Shown: positions 1 through 8,551, numbered from the stretch's first letter. The stretch is 8,978 bases of DNA from Opitutaceae bacterium (GCA_005787865.1 SXZN01000020.1:1-8978); one strand, 5' to 3'. The notes: generated from the letters alone by a model not told the origin. Made by a program: numbers and translations.

Positions 1-606
1 CTGTCCATTTCGCGGCCCGTCATCTCGCTCGGCAAGGATATCGGATTTTTGCCCGGCACGTTGGAGGAAAAGATGAAGCCCTGGCTGCAGCCCTATCACG
101 ATGCTTTGGAAGTTTTGATTCCCGCCAAGCCAGCGAAAGAACCGCAGTTCGCGCAAAAAAAAGCCGGCAAGAAAAAGAAACAGAAAAATGACGAGGTGAT
201 GGCGATGATGTCGCAGCCGCAACCGACCCACGGCGGTGGTTCGGGTGGTCATCATGGTCCGCCGGCAATTAAGCCTTACGAGCGGCTCATTAGCAGCGGG
301 GTGGTGGAGATAGAGGCCCTCTGCTTTATCCGGGGGCGTTCCATTGCTCGGCGCTTCTTTATTTTGGATGAGGCGCAGCAATTGACGCCCCATGAGGTCA
401 AGACCGTGATCACGCGTATTTCGGAAAGTTCGAAGCTCGTGCTGATTGGGGATCCCGCGCAAATCGACAATCCTTACGTCGATTCACGCAGCAATGGGCT
501 CGTCTACTGCCATAACCGCATGAAGGGTCTGGCGCTGGCGGCTCATGTGAAGTTGACCAAAGGCGAGCGCTCAAAGTTAGCCGAGCTAGCGGCGGATTTA
601 CTCTAA
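1..606 (+). CDS. phoH: PhoH-family ATPase, C-terminal part (5' end off window)
   Basis: The reading frame is open from base 1 to the TAA at 604-606, giving 201 visible residues; the true start and the Walker A motif lie off the left edge. The visible part has the family signature around residues 5-25 (RPV..GKDIGFLPGTLEEK), the Walker B box FFILDEAQQLTPHE (119-132), the GDPAQIDNPY segment (150-159), and the LTKGERSKLAELAADLL ending (185-201). These resemble the PhoH2 type, which often has an N-terminal PIN nuclease domain; that part cannot be checked here. PhoH proteins are cytoplasmic P-loop ATPases, and PhoH2 members are linked to RNA unwinding and cleavage. Between the LPG motif and the Walker B half sits a low-complexity insert (about 41-92): a Lys run followed by Gln/Pro and Gly/His-rich sequence. 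The gene converges on engB. The family call is firm; the subtype is inferred. Confidence 0.93.
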   Translation: MSISRPVISLGKDIGFLPGTLEEKMKPWLQPYHDALEVLIPAKPAKEPQFAQKKAGKKKKQKNDEVMAMMSQPQPTHGGGSGGHHGPPAIKPYERLISSGVVEIEALCFIRGRSIARRFFILDEAQQLTPHEVKTVITRISESSKLVLIGDPAQIDNPYVDSRSNGLVYCHNRMKGLALAAHVKLTKGERSKLAELAADLL

Positions 607-615
607 TTGGTTAAC

Positions 616-650
616 GCCGGGGTGCTCGTCATTGAGTCGAGGGCACCGGC
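616..650. terminator. Imperfect hairpin between convergent phoH and engB
   Basis: In the 58-bp gap between the two convergent stop codons, GGTGC (621-625) pairs with GCACC (643-647). The stem is extended inside by TCG/CGA (626-628 with 638-640) and outside by GCC/GGC (616-618 with 648-650), with a two-G bulge at each junction. The position suits a shared bidirectional terminator, but neither strand has a U-tract after the stem, so intrinsic termination is doubtful. Confidence 0.35.
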
Positions 651-664
651 AAGCCGCTGGCCTT

Positions 665-1351
665 TTACTCTAGCTCATCACCGTCTTCGGGATCCACGAC
701 GGTTTCACGGCTAGTTTCGCTCATCATGCGAGGCGCCGTGAAAGGATTGGTCTGTTTAGGCGTGGTCAAAGATTGCGCAATAAAGGCCAGCAGTTCTGAG
801 CGCCCGGTTTTGGTGGTCGTGGACGTGGCGAAGATCGGCGGCTGCGCGTCGGTCGACTTAGCCATGGCTTGCTTAAATTTATCCATGGCATTGCGCGTGT
901 GCTGAGCGGCTTGTTTATCAACTTTGGTAAACACCAGCGCGAAGGGGATTTCATTGGTGCCGAGCCAATGCACAAATTTGAGATCCATTTCCTGCGGCGG
1001 GAGACGCGAGTCGATCAGGGCAAACACCCGTTGCAGCGTGGGGCGCTGGCTGAGATAATCGCGCACGGCGGTGTTAAATTCAATGCGATCAGTTTTGGAA
1101 ACCTTGGCGTAACCGTAGCCGGGGAGGTCGACGAGACTCCACGTGTTGTTGATCGTGAAAAAATTGATCAGCTTGGTTTTGCCCGGCAGATCGGAAACGA
1201 GGGCGAGATCTTTTTTCTCAGCGAGTAAATTGAGCAATGAGGACTTTCCAACGTTGGAGCGCCCAATAAAGGCAAATTCAGGCAGCACCGCGCGGGGGCA
1301 AGCGGCGAGGCTCGGGGCGCTGGTGGCGAAAAGGGCTGATTTAATTTTCAT
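665..1351 (-). CDS. engB: Ribosome biogenesis GTPase EngB (YihA/YsxC)
   Basis: A 228-residue TRAFAC-class GTPase that acts in late 50S ribosomal subunit assembly in the cytoplasm. The G motifs are all visible: G1 GRSNVGKSS (30-38), the PGKTKLINFF switch region (56-65), G3 DLPGYGYAK (75-83), G4 TKVD (142-145) and a Ser/Thr-rich G5 region (about 176-183). The start was set at the ATG at 1351 because the protein then begins MKIKSALFATSA, the usual opening of this family; an in-frame TTG at 1402 would add 17 residues with no family match. The protein ends in an acidic tail (last ~15 residues, ETVVDPEDGDELE-like), making it slightly longer than the roughly 195-210 residues usual for the family. 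It lies 87 bp downstream of rsmH on the same strand and may be co-transcribed. No Shine-Dalgarno sequence is seen. Confidence 0.95.
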   Translation of the reverse strand: MKIKSALFATSAPSLAACPRAVLPEFAFIGRSNVGKSSLLNLLAEKKDLALVSDLPGKTKLINFFTINNTWSLVDLPGYGYAKVSKTDRIEFNTAVRDYLSQRPTLQRVFALIDSRLPPQEMDLKFVHWLGTNEIPFALVFTKVDKQAAQHTRNAMDKFKQAMAKSTDAQPPIFATSTTTKTGRSELLAFIAQSLTTPKQTNPFTAPRMMSETSRETVVDPEDGDELE

Positions 1352-1438
1352 ACAGGCAAAGGGCGAAGGGACAGTTTGACCGAAGGTTGGTCCAGACCGC
1401 AAGTGGCATGGTCAGCTGATTAGTAACTTAGCCGGCCG

Positions 1439-2521
1439 TTAAGCACGAATAGCCCAACGCAATTTTGCCGAGGTGCTCCGGGGGTTTGCGCGACGTTCCG
1501 CTGGGCTTGCGCGGATGACCTTCTCATTAGTGGAGGTATAAATTCCCGCGCGGACGCCGTCGCGGAAAGCCTGTTTTACCCGCCGATCCTCCCCGGAATG
1601 GAAGGTGAGAATCGCCACGCGACCGTTGGGGTTAAGGCAAGCGGGCAGGTGGCGCAGAAACAGGTCAAGCACGCCGAATTCGTCATTTACGGCAATGCGC
1701 AGAGCTTGAAAGACGCGGCGCACACTATCGTCGTCCGTTGCTTGGTCATGGCTCGGTTTAGCCTGCCATAAAATTTCTCGAATAGCGTCAGCCAGCTGCC
1801 GCGTGCGGGTGAACGGGGTAAGGTGGCGGCGGACGATAAGCTCACGGGCTAATAACTCAGCGTGGGGTTCATCCGCATGTTCCGTGAAGGCGGCCGCCAG
1901 TTTCGTCTCAGTTACTCGAGCGAGCCAGTCCGCGGCGGCCGGTGGGCGTGATGGGTTCAGGCGGAGGTCGAGTGGGCTGTCGATTTTAAATGTGAACCCG
2001 CGGGTTGGATCGTCGAGTTGCATGGAGGACACCCCGAGATCAGCGAGGATCGCATCGACTCCGCTTAGTCCGAGGTTTGCTAGCACTTTGGGCAGGCCGG
2101 CAAAATTAGAGCGGACGGCCGTAAAAATATCTTCGCCGAAGCCGGCGGCACGGAGGCGGGCCGTCGTTTTCGCATGTTCTACGGGGTCAACATCAAGGCC
2201 GATGAGTCGCCCGTGGGAGGCAAGGCCGGCCATTAATTCGCGGGCGTGACCACCGAAGCCGAGGGTGCAATCCACGGCGATCTCACCTGGCTGGAGGGCG
2301 AGTGCCTCAAGAATTTCGGCGACCATAATTGGTCGGTGACTACCGGCGGGGGTTTTGCCGGCTGCCAGTACTTTCGCCACGTCGGCGCGATAACGCTCAG
2401 GATTGAGCTCTTTGTATTTATCTTCGAAGCGCCGAGGGTTTTTCCCCGCATAGCGTGGGCGCCGCTGATGCGGTCTGGCCGACTCGGCGGGAGGGACCGA
2501 GGGGTGCGACGGCTCAGACAT
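1439..2521 (-). CDS. rsmH: 16S rRNA (cytosine1402-N4)-methyltransferase RsmH (MraW), N-terminally extended
   Basis: A 360-residue SAM-dependent methyltransferase of the RsmH/MraW family, which N4-methylates C1402 in the 16S rRNA decoding centre. Family motifs seen: HRPIMVAEILEAL (62-74), the SAM-binding VDCTLGFGGHARELM (83-97), GLDVDP (108-113), ILADLGVSSMQLDDPTRGF (158-176), SPLDLRLNP (182-190), ILTFHSGEDRRVK (304-316) and the C-terminal SAKLRWAIRA (351-360). It differs from typical members in three ways: a basic N-terminal extension of about 60 residues with a RRPRYAGKNPRRFEDKYKE-like core, HSGEDR where HSLEDR is usual, and STSAKLR where RSAKLR is usual. The gene is not next to mraZ, ftsL or ftsI, its normal dcw neighbours; it lies 52 bp after a UxuA-like gene and before engB. 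It could therefore be a lineage-specific RsmH or a paralogue. No Shine-Dalgarno is seen before the ATG. Confidence 0.9.
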   Translation of the reverse strand: MSEPSHPSVPPAESARPHQRRPRYAGKNPRRFEDKYKELNPERYRADVAKVLAAGKTPAGSHRPIMVAEILEALALQPGEIAVDCTLGFGGHARELMAGLASHGRLIGLDVDPVEHAKTTARLRAAGFGEDIFTAVRSNFAGLPKVLANLGLSGVDAILADLGVSSMQLDDPTRGFTFKIDSPLDLRLNPSRPPAAADWLARVTETKLAAAFTEHADEPHAELLARELIVRRHLTPFTRTRQLADAIREILWQAKPSHDQATDDDSVRRVFQALRIAVNDEFGVLDLFLRHLPACLNPNGRVAILTFHSGEDRRVKQAFRDGVRAGIYTSTNEKVIRASPAERRANPRSTSAKLRWAIRA

Positions 2522-2573
2522 ACAAATTTTAGGTTAGCAGCAATCCGACAAGTTACAAACAGAGCCAGAGCCC

Positions 2574-3770
2574 TTAGGTCTCGGCGTGAAGCTGTTGCAG
2601 CAAAGCTTGGATATAACCAAAGCAGAAGGCAAAAGCCTTGTGGCCTTGGGGATCGCCGGCGATTTGGGGAACGTGATCGGGCATGATCATCCCGGTATAG
2701 CCCACTTCACGGTAAGTCCGCAGGGCGCGAGGCATGTCCATATCACCCTCATCGGGGAAGGTTTCCTGAAAATTGAGATAGCCGCCGCGGATATTACGAA
2801 AGTGAACGTTAAATATCTTCCCCCTTTGGCCAAAGTAGCGAATCACGTCATCAATCTGTTCGCGTGGGTGGGTGAGCATTTCCGCGATGGAACCTTGGCA
2901 GAAATTGAGCCCATGGTAGGCGCTGGGGACAGTTTCAACAAAACGCTGCAGGCCCGCCACGGAGCCGAGCACGGTATGCACGCTGCGCCAGCCAGTGGCT
3001 GGCATGGCGGGATCTTGGGGGTGCAGGGCGATTTTCACCCGAGCTTCTTCGGCGACGGGCACGACGCGTTTAAGAAAATATTCAATCCGATCCCAGTAGA
3101 TCGCCTCGCTAATGGGGCCGGCCGCAGTGATGGGCGGATCTTGTTTGGCCGCGGCGTAGTCAAAGGAGCTGCGGCTGGCGCCGCCGCGGCCAATGGTCCG
3201 ATCGGTTCGGACCACCCCGATAAAGGTTAGATTATATTTTACCATTGGAATGCCCACCGCCCCAGCATGGCGGATCATGGTACAAATATTATCAATCGCC
3301 CGCTCCCGCTCGGGATCCTTTGCGAGTAGAATTTCCGGTAACTCGGCTTTGGAGATTTCCCGCGAGCTGAGCGGCAGGGGCACGATGTCCAGTTTGATCC
3401 CGAATGATTCAACATGGCGGCGCAGACGGGTCAGGGTGTCGATGGACCAAGCATCCATCTTGGCTTCGAGCTGGCCGCTACAAATATGTTTAACGCCAAA
3501 CGCGGCTAACGCCTGCAAGGTATCGGCTGAGTGATCGTGTTGGTGCCCGGCGTGAAATAAAATAGGCGGCTTTGGGCGGGCCGGAGTTATTGCCACCGTC
3601 TCGGCGGCCAGACCAGTAGCGCCGGTGAGGCCCAGGGCGGCGGCGCGAAGGATAAAATCCCGCCGGCTATTATTCTCAGCTGGGTCTGGGGTACGAGCCG
3701 GAGCCTTTTTCGTCGCGAAATTTTCGCTCGGGGTGAGAGCGGCCGCCGGGTCTGAAGGAGGGGAAATCAT
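2574..3770 (-). CDS. UxuA-like TIM-barrel protein with twin-arginine signal (mannonate dehydratase family)
   Basis: A 398-residue protein related to mannonate dehydratase (UxuA), a metal-dependent TIM barrel that converts D-mannonate to 2-keto-3-deoxygluconate. The family's metal-ligand pattern His/Cys/His/Asp is present: H250 (ALHPQDP), C291 (NFCQGS), H323 (NVHFRN) and D365 (MPDHVP). Other UxuA-like elements are KYNLTF (178-183) and the EGDMDM stretch (341-346). Unlike most UxuA proteins it has a SRRDF twin-arginine motif (35-39) followed by an Ala/Leu/Gly-rich stretch ending near AAETVA, so Tat export is likely, after an unusually long n-region of about 34 residues. The Arg of the classical RPDHG motif is Met here (MPDHV), so mannonate dehydratase activity is uncertain; another sugar-acid or polyol substrate is possible. 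No uronate-pathway genes are nearby. The ATG at 3770 was chosen; a GTG directly before it (3773) is equally in frame. Confidence 0.82.
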   Translation of the reverse strand: MISPPSDPAAALTPSENFATKKAPARTPDPAENNSRRDFILRAAALGLTGATGLAAETVAITPARPKPPILFHAGHQHDHSADTLQALAAFGVKHICSGQLEAKMDAWSIDTLTRLRRHVESFGIKLDIVPLPLSSREISKAELPEILLAKDPERERAIDNICTMIRHAGAVGIPMVKYNLTFIGVVRTDRTIGRGGASRSSFDYAAAKQDPPITAAGPISEAIYWDRIEYFLKRVVPVAEEARVKIALHPQDPAMPATGWRSVHTVLGSVAGLQRFVETVPSAYHGLNFCQGSIAEMLTHPREQIDDVIRYFGQRGKIFNVHFRNIRGGYLNFQETFPDEGDMDMPRALRTYREVGYTGMIMPDHVPQIAGDPQGHKAFAFCFGYIQALLQQLHAET

Positions 3771-3830
3771 CACAGCAAACGCAAGGGGCGGGGACTCAGT
3801 AAGTGAGCGAGCTCGATGGCAGGGGTAGGG

Positions 3831-3840
3831 ACGTGCACGT
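3831..3840. promoter_or_regulatory. Perfect 10-bp palindrome upstream of the UxuA-like gene
   Basis: ACGTGCACGT is an exact palindrome about 60 bp upstream of the UxuA-like start, in the only sizeable gap before that three-gene cluster. The position suits an operator for a dimeric repressor, but it is short and has no second copy nearby. I could not pick out convincing -35 and -10 boxes around it. Confidence 0.25.
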
Positions 3841-3844
3841 TACT

Positions 3845-3878
3845 AATAAAACCACTCCCGCGAAATTTTGCGGGAGTG
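3845..3878 (-). terminator. Rho-independent terminator of the nrdB-nrdA transcript
   Basis: CACTCCCGC (3853-3861) and GCGGGAGTG (3870-3878) form a perfect 9-bp GC-rich stem with an 8-nt loop. Read on the minus strand, the stem is followed by GG and then TTTTATT (3851 down to 3845). It lies 50 bp past the nrdA stop codon, as expected for an intrinsic terminator. It also separates the nrd transcript from the promoter region of the UxuA-like gene. Confidence 0.85.
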
Positions 3879-3890
3879 ATTTGGGTAAAT

Positions 3891-3914
3891 AGCGAGCTAG
3901 CTTTAAGGCTCGCT
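3891..3914 (-). repeat. Second hairpin just downstream of nrdA
   Basis: AGCGAGC (3891-3897) and GCTCGCT (3908-3914) pair as a 7-bp stem with a 10-nt loop, 15 bp after the nrdA stop and before the main terminator. There is no U-tract directly after it, so it may stabilise the mRNA 3' end or assist termination rather than terminate by itself. Confidence 0.5.
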
Positions 3915-3928
3915 CGCGGGCAGGCGGA

Positions 3929-6900
3929 TCACTGACAAGCTTCGCACTCTTCGCCATTCTTCATAGCTTCAATCGAGCACGCTTTTTTCTCTTCCGCAGT
4001 GAAGGATTTCTTGGGCGCAGGAGGGGCGATATGATTTAAGGCTTCGGCATCGCGGGTGGCGGTTTCGGCCTTAGTTTCCCCTGCCGCTCCGCGCACATCT
4101 TTCTTGGCGGCGAGCGTAGCTTTTTCGATGCCCGAGGCGCCGAGGCTGCGGAGATAATAGGTGGTCTTCAGACCGGCATGCCAAGCGGAGCGGTACATAT
4201 GGCTGAGCACCTTTAAATCAGGCGATTTGAGCCAGAGATTTACGCTTTGCGATTGATCGATCCACTTTTGGCGGCGAGCTGCTGCGGCGATGACCCATTT
4301 AAAATCGACGCCAAAGGCAGTGAGATATTTTTCTTTTAGGTCGGCGGGGATGGCCTCGATATCTTTGAGTTCGCCGTCAAAATATTTCAGCGCATCGCTC
4401 ATCTCTTGGTTCCAGAGGCCGCGGCTCTTGAGATCGCGCACGAGGAATGGGTTGAGGACCACGAATTCCCCGGAGAGATTGGATTTAACGTAGAGATTTT
4501 TGTACGTGGGCTCGATGCAAGGCGATGTGTTGGTGATGTTCGAGATCGTCGCGGTGGGGGCGATGGCGAGGACGTTGGAGTTGCGCATGCCTTGCGAGGC
4601 GATCTTGGTGCGGAGGGCGCTCCAATCCATCTGGCCGCCGCGAGGTACTTGAATGGGTACGCCGCGCTCTTGCTCGAGCAGATCAACGGTGTCTTGGGGC
4701 AAGAGGCCACGATCCCACTTCGAGCCTTTGTAGGTCGAGTAGGCGCCGCGTTCCGCCGCGAGATCCGCCGAGGCCTCGTAGGCATAGTGCGAGATTGCCT
4801 CCATGAATTCATCATTGAATTCAACGGCCGCTTCCGAGGCGAAAGACACGCCCTTCATATAAAGAGAATTGGCTAGCCCCATCACGCCGAGGCCGATCGG
4901 GCGGTGGCGTTGATTGGAGGTCTTGGCCGCGACGGTCGGATAGAAATTGATATCGATGACATTATCGAGTGCCCGGACGGCGACGCGAATGGTGTCGCGC
5001 AGCTTTTCGTGATCGAGGGAGCCATCGTCCTTCAGGTGTGAGTCGAGGATGACTGAGCCCAGATTGCAGACGGCGGTCTCATCGTTCGAGGTATTGAGGG
5101 TGATCTCGGTGCAGAGATTGCTCGAGTGAATGACGCCGCAGTGGTCTTGGGGAGAGCGCACGTTGCAAGGATCCTTGAAGGTGATCCAGGGGTGGCCGGT
5201 CTCAAAGAGCATCGACAACATTTTCTTCCAGAGCTCAAGGGCCTCAATTTTGTGGGCCTGGATTTTACCTTCTTCGCCGAGTTTCTCATAGCGCAGGTAA
5301 GCTTCTTCGAATTTGCGACCGTAGAGATGATGCAGGTCAGGGGTCTCGTTCGCGCGGAAGAGGGTCCAGGTGCCGCGGGCTTCCATGCGTTTCATGAACA
5401 AGTCGGGAATCCAATTCGCCGTATTCATGTCGTGGGTGCGGCGGCGGTCGTCACCGGTGTTGCGGCGAAGCTCGAGAAATTCGAAGATATCGTTGTGCCA
5501 AGATTCGAGGTAGGCGCAGCCGGAGCCCTTGCGCTTGCCGCCTTGATTGACCGCGACGAGCTGATCGTTGTGGAGCTTGAGGAAGGGGATAACGCCTTGG
5601 GATTCGCCGTTGGTGCCCGCGATATGCGCGCCGGTGCCGCGAACGGAGGTCCAGGAGCCGCCGAGGCCACCCGCCCACTTGGAGAGTTGGGCGTTTTCCG
5701 CGATCCCGCGGTACATAATAGATTCCAACGAGTCATCCACGTAGTAAAGGTAGCAGCTCGAGAGTTGGGAGTGGAGCGTGCCGGAGTTGAACAGCGTCGG
5801 AGTGCTGCTGCAGAAGCGGCGGGACTTGTAGAGTTCGTAGAGACGAATGGCCCAATCTTCGCGGGTGCGCTTCTTTTCTTCAAGGAACAGGCCCATCGAG
5901 ACGCGCATCCAGAAAAACTGAGGAGTCTCGAGGCGCTTGGAGCGCTTGCCGGTCTTGTCGATGATGAGGTAGCGATCGTAGATGGTCTGGACGCCGAGAA
6001 AATCGAGCTCGAGGTCAGCCGTTGGATCGAGCGCGGCTGAGATTTTGTTTAGATCGTATTCTTTGAGCCGGGGCGTGAGGCGCTTGATGGCGATCCCGCG
6101 GTCGATGTAGGCGGCGAAGGCTTGTTGGTGGAATTTCTTCAGGGCGCCGATGCCGTCGCGGACGATATCCCAGCCGAGCACTTCTTCGTAAATGTAGCTG
6201 AGTTGGATCCGGCCGGCGAATTTAGCGAAATCAGCATCTTTCTCGATGAGCGTCTTGGCGTTGAGAATAATGGTGTTGTTGAGATCACCGAGCGCAATGT
6301 TATCGAACAGGGCGCGCCGCAATTCTGCTTCGATTTGATCCGAGGTGAGGCAGAGCTCGAGACCGATGGAGGCAAACTCGATACGCTTTTTGAGGTCGAG
6401 GCCATCCCACAAGAACGTGGTGTCATCAGCGCGGGCGACGACTACCATGGAATTTTGCTGAGCTGGCGGGGTCACGGGAGAGGTTTCGGCCGCGGGTTCA
6501 GCGAGGCGGGTGGTGGCGCGTGCGGCGCGGTAGAGAATGTAGTCTTCCGCGACCTTGTAATGGCCGGACTTCATTAACTCCTCTTGGACCATGTCCTGCA
6601 CTTCTTCGATATGGAGAAAGGCTTGTTTGACTTGGAGAGCACGTTCCGTGATCGCGCGGCTAATGGCAGTGGCGGGGGAGGGATCCTTTTGCAGGGAGAG
6701 AAAGGCTTTGCGAATGGCGATCTCGATTTTGCCTTCGTTCCACGGCACCACTTGATGATTACGGCGGATGAGGCGGACGGAGACACCGTGCGTTTCGCGG
6801 GAAATATTGAGCTTGGAGGCGCGCTTAAGCAGGAGGCTCTTGGCGACATCGTGAGCGTTATTATCTACGAGAGTTTTTTCGATGAGCACGTAAAGATCGT

Positions 6901-7237
6901 GAAGGGAGACGCGGATCGGGCCGCGCTCGAGGGCTTTCTTGGTGAGATGCGAGGCAACTTCGCGGGTGACGTCGGCGACAAAGCGCTGGTTTTTCTCGTT
7001 AAAAATATCTGCTTCGCCCTTGGCTTGGAGCAAGTTGGCCAAGGAACGACCAACGGTATCGGCGACCTCGCTTAGGTCGAAGCGCTCTTCGCCGTGGGGG
7101 CATAGTACTTGAATCTCAGGCACTGGCACCGACTCATCGCGCAGGATGTCACGCCAGTTATAATTGGGCTTTTGATCTTTGGGGGCAACCGTAAGTTTTT
7201 TAAGGGCAAGGTCTTGCGCAATAGAAGGGGTATGCAT
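3929..7237 (-). CDS. nrdA: Class I ribonucleoside-diphosphate reductase, alpha subunit, with ATP-cone
   Basis: The 1102-residue catalytic subunit that reduces ribonucleoside diphosphates, using a radical delivered by NrdB. The N-terminal region carries a degenerate ATP-cone-like segment (about 41-141, without the usual basic KR pair) and then a good ATP-cone (about 152-240; VRLIRRNHQVVPWNEGKIE to YILYRAARA), the allosteric on/off site for ATP and dATP. The catalytic 10-stranded barrel follows from about 270. Key residues by family comparison: C495 (LSSCYL) and C724 (AVCNLGS) as the redox pair, C709 in SSNLCTEI as the thiyl-radical Cys with N707 and E711, Y1027-Y1028 (TTYYLRS) for radical transfer, and C1098/C1101 (CEACQ) as the C-terminal re-reducing pair. 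All are intact, with no intein or frameshift. The length and cone-bearing N-terminus resemble the Chlamydia NrdA. It lies 44 bp behind nrdB. No Shine-Dalgarno precedes the ATG. Confidence 0.97.
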   Translation of the reverse strand: MHTPSIAQDLALKKLTVAPKDQKPNYNWRDILRDESVPVPEIQVLCPHGEERFDLSEVADTVGRSLANLLQAKGEADIFNEKNQRFVADVTREVASHLTKKALERGPIRVSLHDLYVLIEKTLVDNNAHDVAKSLLLKRASKLNISRETHGVSVRLIRRNHQVVPWNEGKIEIAIRKAFLSLQKDPSPATAISRAITERALQVKQAFLHIEEVQDMVQEELMKSGHYKVAEDYILYRAARATTRLAEPAAETSPVTPPAQQNSMVVVARADDTTFLWDGLDLKKRIEFASIGLELCLTSDQIEAELRRALFDNIALGDLNNTIILNAKTLIEKDADFAKFAGRIQLSYIYEEVLGWDIVRDGIGALKKFHQQAFAAYIDRGIAIKRLTPRLKEYDLNKISAALDPTADLELDFLGVQTIYDRYLIIDKTGKRSKRLETPQFFWMRVSMGLFLEEKKRTREDWAIRLYELYKSRRFCSSTPTLFNSGTLHSQLSSCYLYYVDDSLESIMYRGIAENAQLSKWAGGLGGSWTSVRGTGAHIAGTNGESQGVIPFLKLHNDQLVAVNQGGKRKGSGCAYLESWHNDIFEFLELRRNTGDDRRRTHDMNTANWIPDLFMKRMEARGTWTLFRANETPDLHHLYGRKFEEAYLRYEKLGEEGKIQAHKIEALELWKKMLSMLFETGHPWITFKDPCNVRSPQDHCGVIHSSNLCTEITLNTSNDETAVCNLGSVILDSHLKDDGSLDHEKLRDTIRVAVRALDNVIDINFYPTVAAKTSNQRHRPIGLGVMGLANSLYMKGVSFASEAAVEFNDEFMEAISHYAYEASADLAAERGAYSTYKGSKWDRGLLPQDTVDLLEQERGVPIQVPRGGQMDWSALRTKIASQGMRNSNVLAIAPTATISNITNTSPCIEPTYKNLYVKSNLSGEFVVLNPFLVRDLKSRGLWNQEMSDALKYFDGELKDIEAIPADLKEKYLTAFGVDFKWVIAAAARRQKWIDQSQSVNLWLKSPDLKVLSHMYRSAWHAGLKTTYYLRSLGASGIEKATLAAKKDVRGAAGETKAETATRDAEALNHIAPPAPKKSFTAEEKKACSIEAMKNGEECEACQ

Positions 7238-7281
7238 GAGAAAATAAATACGAGAAGATTAACCAAAAGGCGGCCAATAAC

Positions 7282-8367
<1,086 letters not shown>

Positions 8368-8417
8368 AGTCGTGCGCAGCTGAGAGAGAAATTTTGGAGA
8401 AAAACGGTGTGTGCCCC

Positions 8418-8500
8418 GTGGTCTAGATACGGTAGGAAGCCTCTGGCGACACTAAGTTGCCAAAACTTCCCAACACGTTGTCGACCACCACAGGATGTGG
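8418..8500 (-). promoter_or_regulatory. Potentially structured 5' leader of nrdB
   Basis: Several complementary segments nest in the region 50-130 bp upstream of nrdB. GTGGTC (8418-8423) pairs with GACCAC (8483-8488) as a closing stem. Inside, GGAAG (8435-8439) pairs with CTTCC (8466-8470), and within that GGCGAC (8445-8450) pairs with GTTGCC (8456-8461), with one G-U on the plus strand or an A-C mismatch on the minus strand. Next to the closing stem, CCACA-GGA-TGTGG (8488-8500) is a 5-bp inverted repeat. This could be an RNA leader or a cluster of operator half-sites. It matches no riboswitch class I recognise. No comparative support is available. Confidence 0.3.
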
Positions 8501-8522
8501 ATGCCCGGAACCTTGACCACAA

Positions 8523-8551
8523 CTAATGGGAATTGCAGGAAAGCCCGTCAA
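8523..8551 (-). promoter_or_regulatory. Weak candidate promoter for nrdB-nrdA
   Basis: On the minus strand TTGACG (8551-8546) is a good -35 match, followed 17 bp later by CATTAG (8528-8523), which matches only three of six -10 positions. It would give a leader of about 150 nt that includes the inverted repeats at 8418-8500. No canonical NrdR box pair was found around it. Confidence 0.25.

Noticed and set aside
1352..1402. TTG start at 1402 for engB
   Set aside because: The extra 17 residues match nothing in the family, while the ATG at 1351 gives the normal MKI..A.F..SA opening.
5126..6040. A 304-codon open frame on the plus strand antisense to nrdA
   Set aside because: It lies entirely inside the highly conserved catalytic region of nrdA, has no family resemblance, and such antisense frames are common opposite GC-rich coding sequence.
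3929..7237. Intein or intron in nrdA, since these genes are frequent hosts
   Set aside because: The frame is continuous, all catalytic motifs are in normal order and spacing, and the extra length is explained by the N-terminal cone region.
8488..8504. Replication origin or DnaA box near nrdB
   Set aside because: TGTGGATGC (8496-8504) matches the DnaA box in only 7 of 9 positions and is single; no box cluster and no dnaA, dnaN or similar gene is nearby.
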